Shown: piece after piece, positions 26,054 through 34,784 of the stretch
How positions within the stretch are numbered: the stretch's first letter is position 1
Layout: each line of letters begins with the position of its first letter
Position numbers and translations under genes: made by a program
Notes under the pieces: model-generated
The model's database searches: none
What the model saw: the letters and a program-made list of their open reading frames with translations, nothing else
What the model was told of the DNA's origin: nothing
NCBI RefSeq assembly: GCF_023072595.1
Contig: NZ_JALLGK010000006.1
Span: forward strand, 62,001-126,000
DNA length: 64,000 nucleotides
Direction: 5' to 3'
Origin: Streptomyces sp. XM4193
Lineage (GTDB): Bacteria; Actinomycetota; Actinomycetes; Streptomycetales; Streptomycetaceae

Positions 26054-27472
26054 TCACGCCGCAGCGGCCGCGGGGGGCTGCTCCGCCGTGATGCCCTTGG
26101 TCGACGCGATGACAGTGCGCAGCTTCTTCCCAAGTGCCTCGTAGAACATGCTCAGCGGGAACTCGTCGGGGTGCACCTCGTCGACGAGCTTGCGCGGCGG
26201 CAGCGAGAGGTCGAGGGCTTCCGCGCCCTTGGCCCAGGTCGAGCCGGGGTGCGGCGAGAGGTAGCCGGAGACCAGCTCGTAGGCCTTCAGCCAGTGCACG
26301 AGCTTGGGACGGTCGATGCCCTGGCGGTAGAGCGTCTCGATCTCCTCGCGCAGCTGCACGGTGACCTGCCGGGCCAGGTCCCAGTCGACGGTGAGGCGGT
26401 TGTCGGTCCAGCGCAGGGCGTTGTGGCGGTGGAGGTAGGCGAAGAGCAGCTGCCCGCCGAGACCGTCGTAGTTGCGGTTGCGCTCGCCGGTGACCGGGAA
26501 GCGGAAGATGCGGTCGAGGATGACGGCGTACTGCACGTCCCGGCCCTGCGGGTAGCCGTCCTCCTCCAGCTTGACGGCCTCGTGGAAGGCGGTGAGGTCG
26601 CAGCGCAGCTCCTCCAGGCCGTACATCCAGAACGGCTGGCGCTGCTTGATCATGAACGGGTCGAACGGCAGGTCGCCGTGGCTGTGGGTGCGGTCGTGGA
26701 CCATGTCCCACAGCACGAAGGCGTGCTGGGTGCGCTGGAGGTCGGTGAGCAGGCCCTGCGCGCTCTCGGGCAGCTCCAGGCTGGTGACCTCGCAGGCCGC
26801 CTCGACGACGCGGGAGAAGCGGGCGGCCTCGCGGTCGCAGAAGATGCCGCCCCAGGAGAAGCGCTCGGGCGCCTCGCGCACGGCGATGGTCTCGGGGAAG
26901 AGCACCGCGGAGTTGGTGTCGTACCCGCTGGTGAAGTCCTCGAAGGTGATGCCGAGGAAGAGCGGGTTGTCGTAGCGGGTGCGCTCGAGGTCCGCGAGCC
27001 ACTGGGGCCACACCATCCGCAGGGCGACGGCCTCGAAGTTGCGGTCGGGGTTGCCGTTCTGCGTGTACATCGGGAAGAGGACCAGGTGCTGGCGGCCGTC
27101 GACGCGGTCAGCGGCGGGCTGGAAGGCGAGCAGCGAGTCCAGGAAGTCGGGTACGGCGAAGTCGGAGGCGACCCAGCCGTGCAGGTCGGCGACGAGCGCC
27201 CGGTGGTACTCCCGGCCGTGCGGGAGCAGCGGGGAGAGCTGCTCGACCGCGGTGGCCATCCGGTCCACCTGGGCGCGCACCTGCTCGGCGGTGGGAGCGT
27301 CGGGTGCGGTGAGGTCGACCGAGCCGTCGGCGGACTGCCAGGGGCGGATCGTCTCGACCGCGTCCTTGAGCTCGCTCCACGCGGGGTGGGACACCACGGG
27401 CTCGGTCGTTGACTCGCTGTGGGCAGCACGAACGGCGCCGCCGGCGGTGGGTGACGAGAGGGTTTCCGTCAT
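26054..27472 (-). CDS. DUF6421 family protein
   Basis: A 472-residue cytoplasmic protein I assign to the DUF6421 family, widespread in streptomycetes and of unknown function. Visible features include histidine-rich FVLWDMVHDRTHSHGDLPFDPFM (metal-ligand-like), GITFEDFTSGYDTN and FWMYGLEELRCDLTAFHEA. The two charged or histidine clusters could form a metal site, but this is a guess. ATG 27472 has GGAGG 7 bases upstream. It is the first gene of the unit with the SDR and threonine aldolase, and is divergent from the GDPD gene. Confidence 0.75.
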   Translation of the reverse strand: MTETLSSPTAGGAVRAAHSESTTEPVVSHPAWSELKDAVETIRPWQSADGSVDLTAPDAPTAEQVRAQVDRMATAVEQLSPLLPHGREYHRALVADLHGWVASDFAVPDFLDSLLAFQPAADRVDGRQHLVLFPMYTQNGNPDRNFEAVALRMVWPQWLADLERTRYDNPLFLGITFEDFTSGYDTNSAVLFPETIAVREAPERFSWGGIFCDREAARFSRVVEAACEVTSLELPESAQGLLTDLQRTQHAFVLWDMVHDRTHSHGDLPFDPFMIKQRQPFWMYGLEELRCDLTAFHEAVKLEEDGYPQGRDVQYAVILDRIFRFPVTGERNRNYDGLGGQLLFAYLHRHNALRWTDNRLTVDWDLARQVTVQLREEIETLYRQGIDRPKLVHWLKAYELVSGYLSPHPGSTWAKGAEALDLSLPPRKLVDEVHPDEFPLSMFYEALGKKLRTVIASTKGITAEQPPAAAAA

Positions 27473-27799
27473 GAGCGTGCCTCCACAGGAAAAAATCACG
27501 TGTGGCCACGTTAACTGGTCAGCATTCCCCTACTCAAGACCAATGACTGCAAATCTTCCGGCCCTGGATGCGATCAAGGCAACGTTTTCCCGTCGAGAAC
27601 TACTTCGATGCTACGTTCGCCCACATCTGTCCGCATCAGGATCATCGAGTCGCCGAACAGCCGCCCGCCCGGCCGCTCTTGGCGGTCACGGACTGTTCAC
27701 CGCGGCTCCGGCCGACCACCGCCCGTACGCCGTCCGCCGGCCGGTTCGTGGATCTAGGGTGGTCGGACGAAGTCGGCACAGGCAGAAAGCGAGCAGCGG
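27473..27799. other. Divergent intergenic region, DUF6421 / GDPD
   Basis: These 327 bp hold the promoters of two divergent genes. The half nearest DUF6421 is relatively AT-rich (around 27510-27610). I see no convincing palindrome, RNA structure or small gene. Confidence 0.5.
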
Positions 27800-28483
27800 G
27801 TGTCCCTGATGACTGTCGGCCACCGCGGCGTGATGGGTGTCGAACCGGAGAACACCCTCCGGTCCTTCCGGCACGCCGACCGCCTCGGTCTCGACGCGAT
27901 CGAGCTGGACCTGCATCTGAGCAAGGACGGCGCTCTCGTCGTCATGCACGACACCACCGTGGACCGCACAACCGACGGCACCGGCGCCATCGGTGACCTC
28001 ACTCTCGCCGAACTGCGCGGACTGGACGCCGGATCGGGCGAGCAGGTGCCGGTCTTCGAGGAGGTCGTCGACGCGGTCCGGTCGCCTCTGCAGGCAGAGA
28101 TCAAGGACGTCGCCGCGGCCCGGGTGCTCGCCGAGGTGATCACCCGCCGCGAGCTGCACGACCGGGTGACGGTCATCTCCTTCCACGCCGAGGCGCTGCG
28201 CGAGTCGTGCGCGCTGCTCCCGAAGATCCCGCTCGTGCTGGTCACCGGCCGCTCCACCCCCACCGCCGCCGTCCGCGCGGTGGAGCTGGGCGCGCACATG
28301 GTCTCCTGCGACCTGCGGCATCTGACGCCGGAGGTCGTCCGGGAGTGCCGCGAGGCGGGGCTTAAGGTCATCAGCTGGACGGTGAACACCGCCGAAGACC
28401 TCGCCCGCGTACGGGAGTTGGAGCTGGACGGCGTCGTCACCGACCTGCCGGAGATCAGCGCGGCGCTGCGTCCAGCTCTTTGA
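27800..28483 (+). CDS. Glycerophosphodiester phosphodiesterase family protein
   Basis: A 227-residue single-domain GDPD. The metal and active-site residues are in TVGHRGVMGVEPENTL (H8, R9, E-N-T), IELDLHLSKDG (E35, D37) and VVMHDTTVDRTT (H50). The short length fits cytosolic UgpQ-type enzymes that release glycerol-3-phosphate from glycerophosphodiesters. Starts at GTG 27800 or ATG 27809; neither has a strong ribosome site. No signal peptide. The 3' end overlaps the convergent GNAT gene by 29 bp. Confidence 0.87.
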   Translation: MSLMTVGHRGVMGVEPENTLRSFRHADRLGLDAIELDLHLSKDGALVVMHDTTVDRTTDGTGAIGDLTLAELRGLDAGSGEQVPVFEEVVDAVRSPLQAEIKDVAAARVLAEVITRRELHDRVTVISFHAEALRESCALLPKIPLVLVTGRSTPTAAVRAVELGAHMVSCDLRHLTPEVVRECREAGLKVISWTVNTAEDLARVRELELDGVVTDLPEISAALRPAL

Positions 28484-29021
28484 CCAGCACCTCAAAGCAG
28501 AGGTCGGGCCGCCGCGGCAGACCGAAGCGCTCGTCGCCGTACGGGAAGGGCTGGAGCTCGCCGGTCCGGCAATAGCCGCGCCGCTCGTACCAGGCGATCA
28601 GGTCCTCGCGCGCGGAGATGACCGTCATACGCATCTCCCGCGCGCCCCACCGGTGCGCTGCGAGCCGCTCGGCCTCCGCGAGCACCTGCCGGCCGAGACC
28701 GCCCGCCTGCAGTTCGGGGCGTACGGCGAACATGCCGAAGTAGGCGCTCGGCCCCTCGGCGGACTCGCGCTGTTGCACATGGCAGCAGGCGACCGTCCCG
28801 CCGGACCGCTCGACGACCAGTACCAACCCGTCCGCGGCGTCGACCAGTTCGGCCACGCCCTCGTGGTCGGTGCGCCTGCCGTCCAGCAGATCCGCCTCGG
28901 TCGTCCATCCGACACGACTGGCCTCGCCCCGGTAGGCCGACTCCACCAGCGCGACCAGCGCGGGCACATCGTCGGCGGTGGCGGCCCGGAAGCTCAGCGC
29001 TGCGGCGAGGGGAGTCTCCAT
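28455..29021 (-). CDS. GNAT family N-acetyltransferase
   Basis: A 188-residue acetyltransferase. The acetyl-CoA motif is VRPELQAGGLGRQVLAEAER (Q-x-x-G-x-G variant), with strand FGMF before it and AWYERRGYCRTGE as motif B. The family N-terminus FRAATADDVPALVALVESAY supports ATG 29021. The acceptor is unknown. It is divergent from the VOC gene with only 42 bp between starts, so their promoters overlap. Confidence 0.82.
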   Translation of the reverse strand: METPLAAALSFRAATADDVPALVALVESAYRGEASRVGWTTEADLLDGRRTDHEGVAELVDAADGLVLVVERSGGTVACCHVQQRESAEGPSAYFGMFAVRPELQAGGLGRQVLAEAERLAAHRWGAREMRMTVISAREDLIAWYERRGYCRTGELQPFPYGDERFGLPRRPDLCFEVLVKELDAAPR

Positions 29022-29063
29022 GGCGGCGAGCCTAGCGCGGTGCCGCGCCCTATCGTCGGCCGC

Positions 29064-29465
29064 ATGGTTCACGTACTGAGCAGCCGCGTACTGCTGCGCC
29101 CGACCGATCCGGCAGCCTCCAGGGACTTCTACGGCCGAGTCCTCGGCCTGGCGGTGCAACGCGAGTTCGAGACGGGGCCGGGGCCGGAGGACCTCGGCAC
29201 GGTCTACTTCCTCGGCGGCGGACACCTCGAGCTCTCGGGTCGGGCCGAGCAGCCCGCCAACCCGGGCCTGCGCCTGTGGCTCCAGGTCCTCGACGTCGAG
29301 GCGGCCCACCGCGAACTGCGCGAGCGGGGCGCGCGGATCACGCGTCCGCCGGTGCGCGAGCCGTGGGGGCTGGTCGAGATGTGGGTGGCGGCTCCGGACG
29401 AGGTGAGCCTGTGCGTCGTGGAGATCCCCGCCGACCACCCGTTGCGCTACCGGCCCGCCCCCTGA
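29064..29465 (+). CDS. VOC (glyoxalase/bleomycin resistance) family protein
   Basis: A 133-residue vicinal-oxygen-chelate protein made of two beta-alpha-beta-beta-beta modules: DPAASRDFYGRVLGLAV begins the first, and LQVLDVEAAHRELRERGARI begins the second. VEMWVAAPDEVSLCVVEI contains the usual C-terminal metal-ligand position. Function within the superfamily (isomerase, dioxygenase, resistance binding protein) cannot be told. It starts at ATG 29064. Confidence 0.8.
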   Translation: MVHVLSSRVLLRPTDPAASRDFYGRVLGLAVQREFETGPGPEDLGTVYFLGGGHLELSGRAEQPANPGLRLWLQVLDVEAAHRELRERGARITRPPVREPWGLVEMWVAAPDEVSLCVVEIPADHPLRYRPAP

Positions 29466-29639
29466 GCGGACCGGCACCCACGCCGTCTGCCGTCTGCCGC
29501 CACGGATGTGTCGGCGGGACCGGCCCGGGGAGTGCGCGCCCCCGCGCACGGCGCGAGCGGGTGTGCTCCTCTGCGCTCCCGTACGGCCTCGCCTCCCGGG
29601 TAGGTCGCCGGTGACGGGTGTGCAGCGACGGAGGTGGGG

Positions 29640-30233
29640 ATGCACGGACCGCCGGTGGTGGGCTGGCTCCTGGTTCTGGTGTGCGCGACGGCAGGCGCGG
29701 TGTGCCTGGCGCGCTCGCGGCGCGGGACCGGCAGGCCGGAGCGCCGGAGCGCGCGACTGGAGACGGCGATGGGGTTCGCGATGGCGCTGATGGCCGTGCC
29801 CGGTTCGCCGGTTCCGGCCTCGGTGTTCGTCGTGGCCTTCGTCGGTGTCGGGCTCGTCGCGGTCCTGTTGTGGGCCCGTACCGCCCCCGGCCCGGACCGG
29901 CGGCATCTGCCCCACCATCTGATCGAAGCGGGCGCGATGGCCGCGATGGCGATGGGCGCTCTCGGCCCCGCTGCCGGGTCCGCAGGCCACACCGGGCACG
30001 GCGGTGGTGCGCACCCGGCCGGCGTCGGACTTCCGGCAGCGCTGCTCGCCTGCTACTTCCTGGCCTGCGCCCTGCGCCGCGTGGCCTCGCTGGCCGCCGT
30101 ACCGTCCCCGGCCGCCGTCGCCCTGCCGACCGCGGCTCCCGCTCGCCCGGCAGGGCTCGCGGCGCTCCCGGAGACTGCGCACGCCTGCCGGGCGGCGCTG
30201 GCCCTGGCGACCGCGACGATGCTGCTGCTGTGA
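29640..30233 (+). CDS. DUF5134 membrane protein
   Basis: A 197-residue membrane protein with about five hydrophobic segments (around 6-24, 44-58, 62-80, 98-112, 128-146) and a histidine-bearing loop PDRRHLPHHLIEAGAMAAMAMG plus GHTGHGGGAHP, typical of DUF5134. The histidine and methionine content suggests metal binding, by inference. ATG 29640 is preceded by GGAGGT at 4 bases. It lies upstream of the M56 peptidase gene, a pairing that suggests joint action at the membrane. Confidence 0.7.
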   Translation: MHGPPVVGWLLVLVCATAGAVCLARSRRGTGRPERRSARLETAMGFAMALMAVPGSPVPASVFVVAFVGVGLVAVLLWARTAPGPDRRHLPHHLIEAGAMAAMAMGALGPAAGSAGHTGHGGGAHPAGVGLPAALLACYFLACALRRVASLAAVPSPAAVALPTAAPARPAGLAALPETAHACRAALALATATMLLL

Positions 30234-30407
30234 GCCGCTGCTCGTCCTCGCCATGTATCCCGGCCCGGACCCCCGCTCGGTCCCGCATCTCCGCGGGCCG
30301 CGGACTGCTGCCTGCTCGTCACCGAAAAGCCGAACCGGGCTGAGTCGTACGTCACTTCGTCTTCACCGTCGTACCTGCCGCGAGCGCGGGCGCCATAGGC
30401 TGGGGCC

Positions 30408-31349
30408 ATGATGGTCGCGCTGGCGCTGCTGCTCCTGGGTGGACTGACCGCGTCGATGGCGCCGCGGATGCTGGCCCGGAGTGCCTGGCCCGACCGCGAA
30501 CCGGTGCTTGCCCTGTGGGTCTGGCAGTGCGTGGTGGCCGCGGTCCTGCTGTGCTGCGTCCTGGCGATGGCGTTGAGCGCCGCCGAAGCGTGGCAGGCGG
30601 TGCGCGGACATGTCTTCGGCCCCGCCCCGCAGCAGGTGATCGAGGCGTACGCGCTGTCGGCCGAGGGACACACCTGGGCGGCCGCTCTGGCGGTGCTGCT
30701 GTTCTGCGGCGGCGCCTGGACGGCCGCGATGCTCACACGCGAGGTGCTCGCCGCCCGCGGTCGCAGGCGGCGGCGCCGCGAGGAGCTGCGCGAGCGGGTT
30801 CCGCTGCTGCCGGGCGAGGAGGAGGACACGGAAGGTCGCGTGATCGTCCTGGAGAGCGAGCGTCCCGAGGCGTGGTGGCTGCCGGGCAGCCCGCCGCGGC
30901 TGGTGGTGACCTCCGCCGCCCTGCGACGGCTGCGCGGACGGCAGTTGGACGCCGTGCTCGCCCACGAGGAGGGCCATGTGCGCGCCCGGCACGACTGGTT
31001 GCTGCACTCCTCCTCCGCGCTGGCGACGGCTTTCCCCCAGGTTCCGGTGTTCCGCGCGTTCCGGGTGCAGATGCACCGGCTCGTGGAGCTGGCCGCCGAC
31101 GACGTCGCCTCGCGGCGGCACGGGCGCCTGACCACGGCTCTGGCGCTGGTCGGGCTGAACGAGGACCGCGGCGTCTTCGGCCCCTGCCCGCTGCCGCACG
31201 GCGGTGTGCCCCAGCGGGTGGACCGCCTGCTGGCACCCGCGGACCGGATGAGCCTGTCCCGGCGGGTGCGGATGACGGCAGTGGCCTCGCTGGTGCCGGT
31301 CGTACCGGTGATGGTCGCCTTCGTGCCGGGTCTGTACGCGCTCACCTGA
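30408..31349 (+). CDS. M56 family (BlaR1-like) membrane metallopeptidase
   Basis: A 313-residue membrane peptidase. The zinc motif HEEGH is at 186-190 in LAHEEGHVRARHDW, with transmembrane segments near 3-20, 36-58, 90-112 and 280-305; the ELAADDVA stretch supplies the expected third ligand. Unlike BlaR1 it has no C-terminal sensor domain, and no BlaI-type repressor is adjacent. Starts are ATG 30408 or 30411. The frame after its stop stays open to a strong hairpin (see findings). Confidence 0.85.
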   Translation: MMVALALLLLGGLTASMAPRMLARSAWPDREPVLALWVWQCVVAAVLLCCVLAMALSAAEAWQAVRGHVFGPAPQQVIEAYALSAEGHTWAAALAVLLFCGGAWTAAMLTREVLAARGRRRRRREELRERVPLLPGEEEDTEGRVIVLESERPEAWWLPGSPPRLVVTSAALRRLRGRQLDAVLAHEEGHVRARHDWLLHSSSALATAFPQVPVFRAFRVQMHRLVELAADDVASRRHGRLTTALALVGLNEDRGVFGPCPLPHGGVPQRVDRLLAPADRMSLSRRVRMTAVASLVPVVPVMVAFVPGLYALT

Positions 31350-31484
31350 CCGCCGTCCCCGGCGGGTGAGCCGCGGTGCGTACGAGGCGCCCGGCCGCAG
31401 GCGCCGCACTCACCTTCTCCGCAACCGCCGGCGGCCTCGACGGCGTTCCCGGGTTCGGTGCGCCACGCCTCCCGTTCGCACGCC

Positions 31485-31526
31485 CAGCCGCAGCCGCAGC
31501 CGCAGCCGCAGCCGCAGCCGCAGCCG
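31485..31526. repeat. Tandem CAGCCG hexamer repeat
   Basis: Seven exact CAGCCG units lie between the M56 and TetR genes. In the M56 frame they would encode Gln-Pro pairs, in another frame poly-alanine. I see no ribosome site or conserved protein around them and treat the region as noncoding. Confidence 0.85.
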
Positions 31527-31622
31527 ACGGACGGTGCGCTCTCTCGCGCACCGAACACCCCGAACGTGAGGCGAATCACAGTGCCGGATTCCGCCCGGCC
31601 GACCCGGGATCGGCGCGGACAG

Positions 31623-31659
31623 CGCTGAAGGGGGCGGCTGAACGCCGCCCCCTTCAGCG
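31623..31659. terminator. Strong hairpin 1 between M56 and TetR
   Basis: A perfect 15-bp stem (31623-31637 with 31645-31659) and 7-nt loop, containing the G5/C5 run AGGGGGCGG. It begins at a TGA (31626) that ends the open frame following M56. It is a likely intrinsic terminator for transcription from the left. Confidence 0.8.
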
Positions 31660-31661
31660 AC

Positions 31662-31700
31662 AACCGGTACGGGCGATCCCCCGCGTCGCCCGTACCGGTT
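31662..31700. terminator. Strong hairpin 2 between M56 and TetR
   Basis: A second perfect 15-bp stem (AACCGGTACGGGCGA at 31662-31676, complement at 31686-31700) with a 9-nt loop, 2 bp after hairpin 1. The pair resembles a tandem terminator; it could alternatively be part of a small structured RNA. Confidence 0.65.
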
Positions 31701-31756
31701 CTCATTGCCCCCGAAAGTCCGCACCGGGCGGAACTCCGCAGGCCCTGCTGAGTATA

Positions 31757-31775
31757 TTGGCTGGGAGCCAGCCAA
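31757..31775. promoter_or_regulatory. TetR autoregulatory operator
   Basis: TTGGCTGG, GAG, CCAGCCAA is a perfect 8-bp inverted repeat 15 bp before the TetR start. It overlaps the end of a TATATT -10-like hexamer (31753-31758), the usual layout for self-repression. Confidence 0.75.
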
Positions 31776-31790
31776 CGCAGGAGCTACAGC

Positions 31791-32453
31791 ATGTCGCCTA
31801 GAAGCGCCGCGGTCAACGAGGAGTTGCGCCGCCGATCCCGAGAACGCCTCCTTCAGGCGACAATCGAGCTGGTCGACGAGCGGGGTTACGAAGCAACTAC
31901 TTTGGGCAGCATCGCCGATCGGGCCGGTACGGCGAGGGGGCTGGTCTCCTACTACTTCCCCGGGAAGCGTCAGCTGCTTCAGTCCGCGGTCCACCGGCTC
32001 ATGCATCTGACGCTGGAGCGGGCGCTGGGCGCCGCGGCGCTGACCCCGGGCGCCGACGCGGGCCAGGACCAACTCGCCCGGGCGATCGACGCGATCCTCG
32101 GCCTCGCCGAGGTCCACCCCCTGCTGATGCGCACGCACATGGCCGGGATCCTCCAGCAGGAGGGCTTCGTCCGGTGCGAGGAGCAGCAGCGCCTGGCCGA
32201 GCTGCTGCGGCAGGCGATGGTGGACTACGGCTCCGACGATCCGGACGCCGACTACCCGCTGCTGCGAGCGCTGTTGATGGGTGCGATGGTCGCCGTACTG
32301 CTGCCGGGCGCCCCGATGCCGCTGTCGCGGCTGCGCGCGGAGCTGTTCGACCGGTACGGCCTGGAGTGGCAGTTGGGCGTTCCGCCGGGCGGGGCGACCC
32401 GCCCGGCGGAACCGGTCACCCGGAAACCGGGTGGATCCGCCGGCGACGACTGA
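31791..32453 (+). CDS. TetR family transcriptional regulator
   Basis: A 220-residue regulator. The HTH is LGSIADRAGTARGLVSYYF (about 40-58) after the family helix RERLLQATIELVDERGY. The C-terminal domain is helical with no named ligand class that I recognise. ATG 31791 has AGGAG 7 bases upstream. The palindrome at 31757-31775 indicates autoregulation. It ends 3 bp from the stop of the convergent LVIVD gene, so its target is not obvious beyond itself. Confidence 0.85.
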   Translation: MSPRSAAVNEELRRRSRERLLQATIELVDERGYEATTLGSIADRAGTARGLVSYYFPGKRQLLQSAVHRLMHLTLERALGAAALTPGADAGQDQLARAIDAILGLAEVHPLLMRTHMAGILQQEGFVRCEEQQRLAELLRQAMVDYGSDDPDADYPLLRALLMGAMVAVLLPGAPMPLSRLRAELFDRYGLEWQLGVPPGGATRPAEPVTRKPGGSAGDD

Positions 32454-32456
32454 GCG

Positions 32457-33941
32457 TCAGTGGCGGATGTGCGGCTGGGTCTGGGCGTTGAACTCGTCCA
32501 GCCTGACCTTCTTGGCACCGTCGGTGCGCCGGTCCTTCAGCTCCAGGACGTCGAAGCCGTTCTGGTCGTTGCTGTAGATGTGACCGTTGTACCAGTAGGC
32601 GCTCCAGGTGCCGCCGAAGGTGAGCTCGGAGGTGGACTCCGGCCCGCGCTCGAAGTAGCCGATCTCCTCGGGCTTCTTGGAGTCGGTGAAGTCCCAGACC
32701 GACACCCCGCCCTGGTACCAGGACTGCACCATGATGTCGCGGCCCTTGACCGGGATCAGCGAGCCGTTGTGCGAGACGCAGTTCTCGGTGTCCGCCTGGT
32801 GGCGGGAGATCTTGAAGTAGTTCTGGAAGGAGAGCTCGGTCTTCTTGCCCTTGCCCTTCAGGTGGTAGATCCCGTTGGCGCCCTTGTCGCTCCCGGTCTC
32901 CTCGTTGCACATGGCGCCGCCGCCACCACCGAGCTCGTCGGTGAAGACGACCTTGCGACCGTCGTTGCTGAAGGTGGCCGAGTGCCAGAAGGCGAAGTTC
33001 TCCTCGTCACGGACCCGTTCGACCACCTTGGGCCGGTCCGGCCTGCTGATGTCCATCACGATGCCGTCGCCCATGCAGGCGCCCGCCGCGATCTTGAACT
33101 TCGGGTACGAGGTGATGTCGTGGCAACCGGTCGTCTCGATCTTCTCGGGCCGGTCCGGGTTCCCGGGGAAGCCGCCGTCGGGGAACAGGCCCTCGAAACG
33201 CACCAGTTCGGCCTTCTGCGGGGACTTCTTGGGCACCTTCACGATCGAGATGCCGTCGTGCGGGGGCTGGCAGTCGGGGAAGGACTCATCCGGGAAGTAC
33301 GAGGAGACGTACACGTAGACGTTCTTGCGGTCCGGCACCAGGGTGTGCGTGTGGGAGCCGCACGCGGTCTCCACGGCCGAGACGTAGCGGGGCTTGGTCT
33401 TGTCGCTGATGTCGAAGACCCGCACGCCCTCCCAGGAGTCCTTCTCGTCCGGCGGGCCGGAGGTGCTGTGGCAGGTGTCGTCGCTGCGCGAGGAGTCGAC
33501 GGAGAGGATCAGCAGGTCGCCGGCGACGGAGATGTCGTTCTGCGAACCGGGGCAGAGCACCTGGCTGACGATCTTCGGCGACTTCGGCCGGCTGATGTCG
33601 TAGATGACGAAGCCGTCGTAGTTGCCCGCGAAGGCGTACTTGCCCTGGAAGGCCAGATCGCTGTTGGTGCCGAGGATGGCGCCCTTGGGCGTGTTCGACA
33701 GATGACGCATGTTCTTGCTCATGTCGATCTCGCCCGATCCGGGTATCTCACCGGACTTGATGGACTTCTCGACTTCCGCCTGCTCGGCCCTGGACACGTC
33801 CTCGGCCACCGGCGGGGTGTCACCGGGGTCGGGTGTGGCGACCGCGGGGTGTGCGGTCAGCAGCGCGGCGAGCATGCCGACCGCGGCCGCGGCCACTCCC
33901 AGGCGTCTGCGCCGCACGCGGGATGTGTGCAACGAGGTCAA
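32457..33941 (-). CDS. Secreted LVIVD-repeat beta-propeller protein
   Basis: A 494-residue exported protein. Residues 1-36 are a signal peptide (RVRRRRLGVAAAAVGMLAALL then AHPAVA). The rest is a beta-propeller of LVIVD-type repeats such as GFVIYDISRPKSPKIVSQV and GVRVFDISDKTKPRYVSAV, with several cysteines that may form disulfides outside the cell. The start is TTG 33941, backed by an AAGGAGGA site 4 bases upstream; a later GTG would shorten the signal peptide. It is divergent from the DUF305 lipoprotein gene, so the two may share a promoter region and an extracellular role. Confidence 0.8.
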   Translation of the reverse strand: MTSLHTSRVRRRRLGVAAAAVGMLAALLTAHPAVATPDPGDTPPVAEDVSRAEQAEVEKSIKSGEIPGSGEIDMSKNMRHLSNTPKGAILGTNSDLAFQGKYAFAGNYDGFVIYDISRPKSPKIVSQVLCPGSQNDISVAGDLLILSVDSSRSDDTCHSTSGPPDEKDSWEGVRVFDISDKTKPRYVSAVETACGSHTHTLVPDRKNVYVYVSSYFPDESFPDCQPPHDGISIVKVPKKSPQKAELVRFEGLFPDGGFPGNPDRPEKIETTGCHDITSYPKFKIAAGACMGDGIVMDISRPDRPKVVERVRDEENFAFWHSATFSNDGRKVVFTDELGGGGGAMCNEETGSDKGANGIYHLKGKGKKTELSFQNYFKISRHQADTENCVSHNGSLIPVKGRDIMVQSWYQGGVSVWDFTDSKKPEEIGYFERGPESTSELTFGGTWSAYWYNGHIYSNDQNGFDVLELKDRRTDGAKKVRLDEFNAQTQPHIRH

Positions 33942-34127
33942 AGCTTCCTCCTTGGATCGGCCCTGACCGGCCCGGACTTGGGCCCGCCGGGGACCCCGGC
34001 AGTATCCCGCTTCTCATGTACATTCCAATAGAACGAAACAAGGTTGTCATTTACACCGGTCTCACCGGCCGTCGACCACGTGCTAGGAACAGACGACTTG
34101 CACCCCTCGCCACAGGAGGATCTCGTG

Positions 34128-34784
34128 ATGCGTCGTCACCCCACCCGGCGTACCGCCCGTACGGTCTGCGCGCTGCTGGCGCTCGCCCTGCTGACCGGCG
34201 CCGCGGGGTGCTCGGGTTCGGAGTCCAACGAGAGCGCCGGTCCCGACGTGATCGCTCCGGGCAGGCCGGGCGAGGAGGCGACCACCGTCTCCCCCGACGA
34301 GGCGAAGGCGGCGCACCGCAGGCAGAACCGGCCGAACCGGGCCGACTTCGAGTTCCACACCATGATGATCGTCCACCACCAGCAGGCGCTGGAGATGTCC
34401 GAGCTCGCCGACAAGCACGCGAAGGACGACCGGGTGGGCAAGCTCGCGGACCGGATCAGGACCGCCCAGGGGCCCGAAATCACCTTCATGCGCGCCTGGT
34501 TGAAGCGGAACTCGGCGAACGACCCGTCCGACTCCGCCAAGGGCCACGACCACTCCTCGATGCCCGGCATGGCGAGCGCGGAGCAGCTCCGGGAGTTGCG
34601 GGAGGCGCGCGGCAAGGAGTTCGACGAGCTGTTCCTCACGCTCATGAGCACCCACCACGAGGGCGCCGTGACCATGGCCCTGGACGCCCTGCGCGAGGGC
34701 AACGACATCACCACCTCGGAGCTGGCCACCGAGATCGCCGCCCAGCAGAAGGCGGAGATCGGCCGGATGCGCTCCCTGCGCTGA
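34128..34784 (+). CDS. DUF305 family lipoprotein
   Basis: A 218-residue lipoprotein with lipobox LLTGAAGC (lipidated Cys near 25) and two ferritin-like DUF305 modules: FHTMMIVHHQQALEMSELA and LFLTLMSTHHEGAVTMALDA. The paired His-His and Met residues, and the loop HDHSSMPGM, suggest metal (possibly copper) binding; this is inference. ATG 34128 has AGGAGGA 7 bases upstream. It is divergent from the LVIVD gene, and the two probably act together outside the membrane. Confidence 0.85.
   Translation: MRRHPTRRTARTVCALLALALLTGAAGCSGSESNESAGPDVIAPGRPGEEATTVSPDEAKAAHRRQNRPNRADFEFHTMMIVHHQQALEMSELADKHAKDDRVGKLADRIRTAQGPEITFMRAWLKRNSANDPSDSAKGHDHSSMPGMASAEQLRELREARGKEFDELFLTLMSTHHEGAVTMALDALREGNDITTSELATEIAAQQKAEIGRMRSLR

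Noticed and set aside
31376..31801. Poly-alanine open frame over the CAGCCG repeat
   Set aside because: It overlaps the TetR promoter and start, has no ribosome site, and the alanine run is just another frame of the hexamer repeat.
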